Shown here: positions 1-5,132 of the stretch, piece by piece
Numbering within the stretch: the first letter of the stretch is position 1
Layout of the letters: each line of letters begins with the position of its first letter
Assembly (NCBI GenBank): GCA_023390485.1
Contig: JAEWCT010000092.1
Coordinates: forward strand, 1 to 5,132
DNA: 5,132 bases
Origin: Pseudomonadota bacterium
Lineage (GTDB): Bacteria > Pseudomonadota > Alphaproteobacteria > Rhizobiales > Hyphomicrobiaceae
Reading direction: 5' to 3'
Program-made: the position numbers and the translations under genes
Notes under the pieces: generated by a model
What the model was told of the DNA's origin: nothing
Database searches by the model: none
What the model saw: the letters and a program-made list of their open reading frames with translations, nothing else

Positions 1-1730
1 TTTCCATGCCGCGGAATGCCCGTCTCGGTCACGTCGCCCAGGAAGCGCCGGGCGGCGACGACAGCCTCATCGACTGGGTGCTTTCGGCGGATACGGAAAG
101 GGCCAAGCTTCTCAGCGAGGCCGAACACGCGACTGATCCCGAGCGCATCGCCGAAATCCAAATGCGGCTGACGGACATCGAGGCGCATTCGGCGCCGTCA
201 CGCGCGGCGCGCATTCTTTCAGGCCTCGGCTTCGATGAAGAAGCGCAACGGCGCGCCTGCCGCGAGTTCTCCGGCGGCTGGCGGATGCGGGTGGCCCTCG
301 GCGCGATCCTGTTCTTGAAGCCGGACATTCTGCTGCTCGACGAGCCGACGAACTATCTCGACCTCGAGGGCACGCTCTGGCTCGAAAACCATTTGAGGGC
401 CTATCCGCACACCGTGCTGATCGTCAGCCATGACCGCGATCTTCTCAATCGCGCGGTTTCGTCGATCCTGCATCTCGATAAGGGAAAGCTGACGCTTTAC
501 TCCGGCGGTTACGATGATTTCGAGGAAACGCGCCGCGAGAAGCAGCGCCTCGAAATGAAGCTCAAGAAGAAGCAGGACGAGCAGCGCCGGCATTTGCAAG
601 CGTTCGTCGATCGCTTCAGAGCGAAGGCGACCAAGGCATCGCAGGCGCAGAGCCGCATCAAGGCGATTGCGAAAATGCAGCCGATCGCCGAGCAGGTGGA
701 CGAGCGCGTCGTGCCGTTTCACTTTCCCGATCCGCAAAAGGTGATCGCCAGCCCGCTGTTGCGAATTGAAAAGGCAAGCGCCGGATACGAGCCGGAACGG
801 CCGATCCTTTCGGGCATCGATCTTCGCATCGATAACGACGACCGCATCGCGCTTCTCGGACAGAACGGCAACGGCAAGTCGACGCTTGCGAAATTGATCG
901 CGGGACGCCTCAAGCCTCTGTCCGGCGATGTGTTCGGCGCGCAGAAAATCGAAGTCGGGTACTTCGCTCAGCATCAGCTCGACGACTTGGCTCCGAATGC
1001 GACGCCTTACGACTACATGCTGAAACTGATGCCGGACGCGACGGAAGCACAGCGCCGGACCAAGCTCGGGACATTCGGCTTCAGCGCCGCAAAGGCCGAT
1101 ACAGAGTGCGGAAAACTTTCGGGTGGCGAGAAAGCGCGGCTGCTGCTGGCGCTGACGGCGTTCAACGGTCCGCACGTTCTGATCCTCGACGAGCCGACTA
1201 ACCATCTCGACGTCGACAGCCGCGAAGCTTTGATACGCGCGCTGATGGAATACAACGGCGCCGTCATCCTGATCAGCCACGACCGGCATCTGATCGAAGC
1301 GAGCGCGGACCGGCTCTTGCTGGTCCGCAACGGCGCCGTCACGTCGTACGACGGGGACATGGATTCCTATCGTTCGCTTCTACTCGAGGAGCGGGGTGCG
1401 CGGACGGCAGAACGGCGCGACGACGCTGGCGGCGATACGCGTTCATCGCGGACCGATCAGCGGCGCGCAGCTGCTGAAAGACGGGCAGAGCTTGCGCCGC
1501 TGAAAAAGGCGATGCTCGCGGCTGAAAAGCAGGTCGAACGGCTCACGAAGGAAATTGCGGCACTCGATGCCCTGCTCGGCGACCACGAGATTTACAGCGC
1601 CGATCCTCCGCGTGCGCAGGCCGCCGCGCAGAAACGGGGACAGTTCGTCCGCGAACTGCAAGCTGCTGAAGATGCGTGGCTTTCGGCGACGGAAGCTTAC
1701 GAGGAAGCTTCGACTGAGGTCGAAGCATAG
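1..1730 (+). CDS. yheS: ABC-F family ATPase, YheS type, 5'-truncated by the window edge
   Basis: ABC-F proteins are soluble tandem ATPases without membrane domains that bind the ribosome and act on translation, not transport. The frame is open to the left edge. Counting the ATG at 6 as residue 1, the first cassette lacks its Walker A but shows signature FSGGW (88-92), Walker B ILLLDEP (108-114) and H-loop SHD (141-143). A basic helical linker follows (about 170-235), with the RFRAKATKASQAQSRIK motif typical of the ABC-F interdomain linker. The second cassette is complete: Walker A GQNGNGKST (285-293), signature LSGGEKA (371-377), Walker B VLILDEP (391-397), H-loop SHD (424-426). A charged C-terminal coiled coil spans about 485-574. 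Linker, C-terminus and the GDHEIY motif match remembered E. coli YheS (637 aa), so about 60 residues are missing upstream and the ATG at 6 is internal. The symbol follows E. coli; Uup-type or EttA-type assignment is less likely. Confidence 0.93.
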   Translation, partial: SMPRNARLGHVAQEAPGGDDSLIDWVLSADTERAKLLSEAEHATDPERIAEIQMRLTDIEAHSAPSRAARILSGLGFDEEAQRRACREFSGGWRMRVALGAILFLKPDILLLDEPTNYLDLEGTLWLENHLRAYPHTVLIVSHDRDLLNRAVSSILHLDKGKLTLYSGGYDDFEETRREKQRLEMKLKKKQDEQRRHLQAFVDRFRAKATKASQAQSRIKAIAKMQPIAEQVDERVVPFHFPDPQKVIASPLLRIEKASAGYEPERPILSGIDLRIDNDDRIALLGQNGNGKSTLAKLIAGRLKPLSGDVFGAQKIEVGYFAQHQLDDLAPNATPYDYMLKLMPDATEAQRRTKLGTFGFSAAKADTECGKLSGGEKARLLLALTAFNGPHVLILDEPTNHLDVDSREALIRALMEYNGAVILISHDRHLIEASADRLLLVRNGAVTSYDGDMDSYRSLLLEERGARTAERRDDAGGDTRSSRTDQRRAAAERRAELAPLKKAMLAAEKQVERLTKEIAALDALLGDHEIYSADPPRAQAAAQKRGQFVRELQAAEDAWLSATEAYEEASTEVEA

Positions 1731-1866
1731 GGCGCGGACGGGGCGATTTCGTCGCTGTTGCCCACATCTGGACGAAACCGGATTCGGAACCCATCTCAGC
1801 TTCAAGAAGTTCAATTGATCGCGCAGCGAGAAGTGCCCCCGCGTACTGCGCTAACAGAGAACAGCC

Positions 1867-2169
1867 ATGAAGCAGAAATTCATCTACCACCCCCTCAATC
1901 CGAAGCCCCCTCGCGCACAGGCTGCGAGCGCGAAGTTGATGGTTTCTGAATACCTTGCTTATGTTGCGGTGCTCTCGATCGGCATCGTGGCCGCGATCAT
2001 CACCTTTGCTTACGCCGCGAATATCACCATTCACTGGCTTAGCGCGATGAGCGGCCCCAATTATTTCACATCCGAAACGCAACGCGTGACGCACCCAACC
2101 GAAAAGCTCACTGCGCCAACGAAATTCGCAATGGTCGCCGCATCCGATGCCACGGGTCGAAAAGACTAG
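1867..2169 (+). CDS. Small single-pass membrane or exported protein of unknown function (100 aa)
   Basis: I do not recognise this protein. It has a basic N-terminus (K2, K4, R16, K23), one hydrophobic stretch at about residues 29-51 (YLAYVAVLSIGIVAAIITFAYAA) and a polar C-terminal half of about 50 residues. It could be an N-in signal anchor with a periplasmic tail; AYA before AN at about residues 48-52 also resembles a signal peptidase I site. Support for a real gene is the coherent codon use with mostly G/C third positions, an AGAGA Shine-Dalgarno-like stretch at 1856-1860 six bases before the ATG, and a strong terminator 26 bases after the stop. It lies 136 bases after the ABC-F gene on the same strand, so it may be co-transcribed; I see no convincing promoter in that gap. 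Function is unknown, and an internal ATG at residue 25 is a possible alternative start. Confidence 0.68.
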   Translation: MKQKFIYHPLNPKPPRAQAASAKLMVSEYLAYVAVLSIGIVAAIITFAYAANITIHWLSAMSGPNYFTSETQRVTHPTEKLTAPTKFAMVAASDATGRKD

Positions 2170-2195
2170 TCACGGCTTGCATTTAGATCGACTTC

Positions 2196-2225
2196 ATCCT
2201 CGGCGGTCTGCCGAGGATTTTTTTT
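2196..2225 (+). terminator. Rho-independent terminator after the 100-aa ORF
   Basis: A perfect 9-bp stem (ATCCTCGGC at 2196-2204 pairing with GCCGAGGAT at 2210-2218) closes a 5-base loop and is followed by eight T residues (2218-2225). This is a canonical intrinsic terminator reading on the + strand. It ends transcription of the 100-aa ORF and possibly the ABC-F gene. On the minus strand the hairpin is not followed by a T run, so it is not a canonical terminator for the convergent glyS. Confidence 0.93.
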
Positions 2226-2252
2226 GTCATGCGAAGGCAGGGACCGGCGCAA

Positions 2253-4481
2253 TTAGCCGCTGATCTTCGAGAAATCGGCGACGGTGAGGGTCGCGGCGCG
2301 GATTTCGGAAAGCAGCCGCAGGCGGTTCTCGCGGATTTTCGGATCCTCGGCATTGACGAGAATTTTATCGAAGAACCGATCGACCGGCGCGCGAAGTTCC
2401 GAAAGCGCGCGCATGGCGCCCGCGAAATTTTCGACCTGGATCGCCGCGACGGTATCCTGCTTCACCGCCTCGATGGCGGCGGCGAGCGCGGTCTCTTCCT
2501 TCTCGGTCAGAAGCGCGAGATCGTAAGTACCGGCGTAGGATTTCTTATCCTTCTTCTCTTCGATCGAGAGGATGTTGGCGGCCCGCTTCACGCCCGCGAG
2601 AAGGTTGGCGCCGTCTTCCGTTTTCAGGAAGCCGTCGAGCGCTTCGACACGGCGGACGATGAGGGCCAAGTCGTCCTGGCCGCCGAGCGAGAACACGGCA
2701 TCGATCAGATCGTGGCGCTTGCCCTGGTCCTTGAGGAAGACCTTGAGGCGATCGGCGAAGAAGGAGAGGAGATCGTTGGATATGGCCAACGCTCTTTCCT
2801 GACTTTCCAACGCCTTCTTCTTTACGCTCTCTCTCGAAAACTCTTTCCGTACGGCCGATGAAAAGTGCTCCAAACTCTCATCGTAGCCATGCTTGGCAAT
2901 CTCCTCCGCAATTGCAATCATTTGCTCCTGTTCGGCAAAAATCTCATACGCCACGAGCTTGGCCATTGTGGGCGCCATGCGAATCCGAAGCGGGAGGCGC
3001 AGATCATTCTCCAACACGATACGGATGATGCCGAGCGCGGCGCGGCGGAGCTGATAGGGATCGCCGGAGCCGGTCGGCTTTTCGCCGATGGCCCAGAAGC
3101 CAACGAGCGTATCGAGCTTATCGGCGAGCGCGACGGCAACGGCGACGGCGTCGCCCTGTTCTTCGCGCGGCACGGTGTCGGTCGGCCCCTTCGGCTTGTA
3201 GTGCAGCTCGATGGCGCGGGCGATTTCGGGTTTCGTGCCGACATGTTCCGCGTAATAGCGGCCCATCAGGCCCTGAAGCTCGGGGAACTCGCCGACCATC
3301 TCGGAAACGAGATCGGCCTTCGAGAGACCGGCGGCGCGACGCGCGTCCTGCGGATCGGCGTCGCATGCGCCTGCAAGCTCGAACGCCAGCTGCTCGATGC
3401 GCTCGACGCGATCCTTCTGGCTGCCGAGCTTTTCATGGAACGTGATGCCTGCGAGCTTGCCCGCCATCTCTCCGAGCGGATGCTTCAGGTCCTGCTCCCA
3501 GAAGAACTTGGCGTCCGCAAGCCGGGCGCGGATCACCTTCTCATTGCCCGAAACGATTTGCGCGCCGCCATCTGTCGGGACGAGGTTCGAAACGAGCAGG
3601 AACTTGTTGGCGAGCTTCTTCGATTTCGTATCGCGCAGCGAGAAGCACTTCTGATGCGTCTTCATTGACGTCGTCAGGACTTCACCCGGGACTTCGAGGA
3701 AGGCTTTATCGAACGTGCCCAGCAGCACGAGTGGCCATTCGGTGAGGCCGGCATTCTCGCTGAGCAGCGCTTCGTCTTCGACAAGCTCCAGCTTTGCCTC
3801 TTTGGCGAGCGCGTGGGCCTGCTCGGAGATCGACGCGACGCGCTTCGCGGGATCGAGCATCACATGATGGGCCGCGAGCTTTTCCTCGTAGTCGTGGAAG
3901 TTCTTGACCTTGAATGGGCCCGGGCCAAGGAAGCGATGTCCGCGCGTTTCGTGGCTCGACGGGAAGCCCGCGATTTCGAACGGAACGACCTTGCCGCCAA
4001 GCAGGCAGAGCACGGATTGCAGCGGGCGTACCCATTGGAAGGGCGACGAGCCCCAGCGCATGGATTTCGGCCATGGGAATTTGCCGGCGACGTCCATCAC
4101 CGTTTCGGCGATGATTTCCGGCGCGGCGCGGCCGGGCTTCTCGATCTTGGCGACGTAGTAGTCGCCCTTCTTCTCGTCCTTGACGATCGTCGCGTCTTCG
4201 ATCGACGCGAGACCTGCTGATTTCAGAAAGCCCTGCACAGCCTGTTCGGGCGCGCCAACGCGCGGGCCTTTCTTCTCTTCGGAGATTGCGGGAGAGCCTG
4301 CGGGTACGTTCTCGATAACGAGGGTCAGCCGCCGCGGAGTTGAAAATCCCCTGGCTTCGCCGACGTCGAGACCGCGCGCCTTCAGGCCATCGACGATCAG
4401 TCGCTTCAGATCTTCCGTCGCACGCAATTGCATGCGCGCTGGAATCTCCTCCGATAAGAGCTCGAGTAGTAGTTCAGACAT
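2253..4481 (-). CDS. glyS: Glycine--tRNA ligase beta subunit
   Basis: The beta subunit of the bacterial alpha2beta2 glycyl-tRNA synthetase (EC 6.1.1.14) works in the cytoplasm with GlyQ to charge tRNA-Gly and mainly provides tRNA recognition. The 742-residue product has the family blocks in order: N-terminus MSELLLELLSEEIPARM, STPRRL (47-52), KGPR (71-74), MRWG (141-144), HRFL (182-185), MKTHQKCF (273-280), ANKFLLVSN (291-299), GNEKVIRARLADAKFFWEQD (312-331), KLGSQKDRVERI (351-362), the HD-like block KADLVSEMVGEFPELQG (388-404), DKLDTLVGFWAIGEKPTGSGDPY (454-476), and a C-terminal anticodon-binding region (about 600-735). It is longer than E. coli GlyS (689 aa), mainly through extra residues around 514-574 encoded by AT-richer DNA. 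The start is chosen because the N-terminus matches the family; the Shine-Dalgarno is weak (GAG at 4493-4495, 11 bases upstream). Its partner glyQ lies upstream on the same strand, separated by one small gene. Confidence 0.98.
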   Translation of the reverse strand: MSELLLELLSEEIPARMQLRATEDLKRLIVDGLKARGLDVGEARGFSTPRRLTLVIENVPAGSPAISEEKKGPRVGAPEQAVQGFLKSAGLASIEDATIVKDEKKGDYYVAKIEKPGRAAPEIIAETVMDVAGKFPWPKSMRWGSSPFQWVRPLQSVLCLLGGKVVPFEIAGFPSSHETRGHRFLGPGPFKVKNFHDYEEKLAAHHVMLDPAKRVASISEQAHALAKEAKLELVEDEALLSENAGLTEWPLVLLGTFDKAFLEVPGEVLTTSMKTHQKCFSLRDTKSKKLANKFLLVSNLVPTDGGAQIVSGNEKVIRARLADAKFFWEQDLKHPLGEMAGKLAGITFHEKLGSQKDRVERIEQLAFELAGACDADPQDARRAAGLSKADLVSEMVGEFPELQGLMGRYYAEHVGTKPEIARAIELHYKPKGPTDTVPREEQGDAVAVAVALADKLDTLVGFWAIGEKPTGSGDPYQLRRAALGIIRIVLENDLRLPLRIRMAPTMAKLVAYEIFAEQEQMIAIAEEIAKHGYDESLEHFSSAVRKEFSRESVKKKALESQERALAISNDLLSFFADRLKVFLKDQGKRHDLIDAVFSLGGQDDLALIVRRVEALDGFLKTEDGANLLAGVKRAANILSIEEKKDKKSYAGTYDLALLTEKEETALAAAIEAVKQDTVAAIQVENFAGAMRALSELRAPVDRFFDKILVNAEDPKIRENRLRLLSEIRAATLTVADFSKISG
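2761..2940 (-). other. Low-GC segment inside glyS encoding a probable lineage-specific insertion
   Basis: Hand counts give 87 G+C of 180 bases (48%) here, against 41/60 at 2641-2700, 38/60 at 2941-3000 and 45/60 at 3121-3180. It encodes about GlyS residues 514-574, a charged, probably alpha-helical stretch rich in E, K, S and A that lies between the HD-like region and the C-terminal anticodon-binding region. Shorter remembered homologues connect these regions with far fewer residues. The reading frame stays intact and the conserved sequence resumes at LLSFFADRLKVFLKDQG. Confidence 0.6.
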
Positions 4482-4533
4482 GCAAGATCGATCTCGGTGA
4501 AATGGCTCTCATCCCGTCATGCAGGACGAGCAC

Positions 4534-4579
4534 GGGTGAGGGTTGGAGATGCGGGCCGCTATATCAGCGGGCCTCACCC
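4534..4579. repeat. Interrupted palindrome between glyS and the 115-aa membrane gene
   Basis: GGGTGAGG (4534-4541) pairs perfectly with CCTCACCC (4572-4579). Inside, CCGCT (4556-4560) and AGCGG (4566-4570) can form a second 5-bp stem around the loop ATATC, giving a nested, imperfect cruciform. It abuts the stronger palindrome at 4584-4616, and together they fill much of the 141-base gap upstream of glyS. It could be folded leader RNA of glyS or part of a dispersed extragenic repeat; the sequence alone does not decide. Confidence 0.55.
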
Positions 4580-4583
4580 TAGG

Positions 4584-4616
4584 TCTCTCCCCGTTGTATG
4601 ACGCAACGGGGAGAGA
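4584..4616. repeat. Strong 13-bp palindromic hairpin, REP-like, after the membrane gene
   Basis: TCTCTCCCCGTTG (4584-4596) pairs perfectly with CAACGGGGAGAGA (4604-4616) around a 7-base loop, with a possible extra T-G pair at 4597/4603. On the minus strand it begins 6 bases after the stop codon of the 115-aa gene. Neither side carries a T run, so it is not a canonical intrinsic terminator. The CTCTCCCCGTT/AACGGGGAGAG core resembles palindromes common between genes in alphaproteobacterial genomes (from memory). Likely roles are an mRNA 3'-end stabiliser, attenuation of glyS transcription, or simply a dispersed repeat. Confidence 0.8.
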
Positions 4617-4622
4617 ATGTCG

Positions 4623-4970
4623 TTAAGGGGTCGTTGGCGCGGGTGCCGGAGCCGGAGCCGATGCGGGCGGGGTTTCGGCCGCCGGGGGCGCGGGCGGTGG
4701 CGTCGGCGTCTCGGCCTTCATAGCCGCACCTTCGGCTGCCGGTGCTGCTTCCTCGGCCGCCTTATGACCCGGCACGAGCCCCGCGGGAAGCGACGCCCTG
4801 ACGGTATGCCCGATGTCGCGTGTCGCGCCGGTCGTGTGGAGGTAGCCGACACCGCCGGCAAGCAGAGCTACGAAAAATGCGAAAATCCAGGGCAGCCGCC
4901 GCAGGGCGAAGAAGCCGATAACGAATAGCGGTACAGCGATCGAAACGATCCCGAGCGTCGTGTCGTTCAT
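4623..4970 (-). CDS. Small two-pass membrane protein with Pro/Ala-rich tail, located between glyQ and glyS (115 aa)
   Basis: I do not recognise a named family. From the ATG at 4970, two hydrophobic segments (about residues 6-23 and 27-44) are separated by a short basic turn, LRRLP, forming a membrane hairpin. A short linker follows, then a low-complexity Ala/Pro/Glu/Thr tail (about 70-115) ending in repeated PA units. The two-segment hairpin with its basic turn suggests both ends face the same side of the inner membrane, probably the periplasm by the positive-inside rule. I chose the start at 4970, not the in-frame ATG at 5007-5009. The 4970 ATG overlaps the glyQ stop as ATGA and has a near-perfect Shine-Dalgarno six bases upstream, whereas the longer start would add a highly basic, non-hydrophobic [13 protein letters not shown] extension that overlaps glyQ. 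It is probably translationally coupled to glyQ. Its link to glycyl-tRNA synthesis, if any, is unknown. Confidence 0.8.
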   Translation of the reverse strand: MNDTTLGIVSIAVPLFVIGFFALRRLPWIFAFFVALLAGGVGYLHTTGATRDIGHTVRASLPAGLVPGHKAAEEAAPAAEGAAMKAETPTPPPAPPAAETPPASAPAPAPAPTTP

Positions 4971-5132
4971 GCGCGTCCTCCTCCTTCTGTCTTTAGCCAC
5001 GCGCCGCAACAGGCCTTCGCCAGCTCACGGACGCGCAGGATGTAACTCTGGCGCTCCGTGACCGAAATCACGCCCCGAGCGTCGAGCAGGTTGAAGATGT
5101 GGCTCGCTTTGATGCACTGATCGTAAGCGGGG
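4967..5132 (-). CDS. glyQ: Glycine--tRNA ligase alpha subunit, C-terminal 54 residues only
   Basis: The alpha subunit carries the class II catalytic core of the alpha2beta2 glycyl-tRNA synthetase and activates glycine with ATP. Reading the minus strand from 5131 gives [20 protein letters not shown] followed by [20 protein letters not shown] and a tail ending KTEGGGRA before TGA at 4967-4969. The PAY..(V/C)..ASH.FNLLD.R..ISVTERQ.YILR(I/V)R block is the diagnostic GlyQ C-terminus (E. coli GlyQ is about 303 aa). The rest of the gene, including the catalytic motifs, lies beyond the right edge. The last codons (EGGG) double as the Shine-Dalgarno of the next gene, and the stop overlaps that gene's ATG by three bases. 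Confidence 0.96.
   Translation of the reverse strand, partial: PAYDQCIKASHIFNLLDARGVISVTERQSYILRVRELAKACCGAWLKTEGGGRA
4977..4986 (-). promoter_or_regulatory. Strong Shine-Dalgarno for the 115-aa membrane gene, embedded in the glyQ 3' end
   Basis: On the minus strand the sequence AAGGAGGAGG lies six bases before the ATG at 4970. It is near-complementary to the 16S rRNA 3' end and is read by glyQ as part of EGGG codons. It decides the start of the membrane gene at 4970 over the upstream in-frame ATG at 5007-5009, and with the ATGA overlap it supports translational coupling. Confidence 0.88.

Noticed and set aside
6..8. The ATG at position 6 as the true start of the ABC-F gene
   Set aside because: The frame is open to the edge and the protein would lack the Walker A of its first cassette while keeping signature, Walker B and H-loop, so the gene starts upstream of the window.
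219..1289. A 356-residue open frame on the minus strand inside the ABC-F gene
   Set aside because: It is fully antisense to strongly conserved ABC cassette motifs, its product matches no family I know and is rich in R, L and V as expected from reversed GC-rich codons, and it has no convincing start signal.
1731..1866. A promoter for the 100-aa ORF in the gap after the ABC-F gene
   Set aside because: I could not find paired -35 and -10 elements with proper spacing; only short weak inverted repeats are visible.
1543..2094. A 183-residue minus-strand frame covering the ABC-F 3' end and the small ORF
   Set aside because: It overlaps the conserved ABC-F C-terminus and the better supported 100-aa + strand ORF, and the product is low in hydrophobic order and rich in R and P, typical of a shadow frame.
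2865..3668. A 267-residue + strand open frame within glyS
   Set aside because: It lies opposite conserved GlyS blocks. Long antisense frames are common in GC-rich genes; there are no recognisable domains and no ribosome site.
4584..4616. The 13-bp hairpin as a canonical Rho-independent terminator
   Set aside because: No T run follows the stem on either strand, so I list it as a palindromic repeat instead.
4971..5009. N-terminal extension of the membrane protein from the upstream ATG ([13 protein letters not shown])
   Set aside because: The extension overlaps glyQ by a further 39 bases, whereas the ATG at 4970 has a near-perfect Shine-Dalgarno and the classic ATGA stop-start overlap.

Overview
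The window looks like ordinary chromosomal housekeeping DNA from a GC-rich alphaproteobacterium. The order Hyphomicrobiales (Rhizobiales) is my best guess, from the style of the GlyS and GlyQ protein sequences and an alphaproteobacterial-type intergenic palindrome; this is inference from remembered homologues, not a search. I see no mobile element, CRISPR array, tRNA, rRNA or integrase.

Layout. The left third (1-1730, + strand) holds most of a YheS-type ABC-F ATPase, a ribosome-associated translation factor; its first Walker A lies before the window. Next on the + strand comes a 100-residue protein of unknown function with one membrane segment (1867-2169), followed by a strong intrinsic terminator (2196-2225). 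Converging on that terminator from the right is the minus-strand glycyl-tRNA synthetase cluster. In transcription order it contains the C-terminal end of glyQ (alpha subunit, cut by the window edge at 5132), a 115-residue two-pass membrane protein with a Pro/Ala-rich tail (4970-4623), an intergenic block with two palindromes (4616-4534), and glyS (beta subunit, 4481-2253).

How they fit together. GlyQ and GlyS form the bacterial alpha2beta2 glycyl-tRNA synthetase. The unknown membrane gene sits between them, and its ATG overlaps the glyQ stop codon as ATGA. A near-perfect Shine-Dalgarno lies inside the last glyQ codons, so this gene is very probably translationally coupled to glyQ. The strong palindrome 6 nt after its stop codon may separate or tune glyS expression relative to glyQ.

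Most notable points: (1) the membrane gene coupled to glyQ inside the glyQ-glyS cluster; (2) a charged, probably helical segment of about 60 residues inside GlyS, encoded by DNA of about 48% G+C against 68-75% nearby, which looks like a lineage-specific insertion; (3) the palindromic block between the membrane gene and glyS, which resembles a dispersed extragenic repeat. I found no convincing wholly new system.
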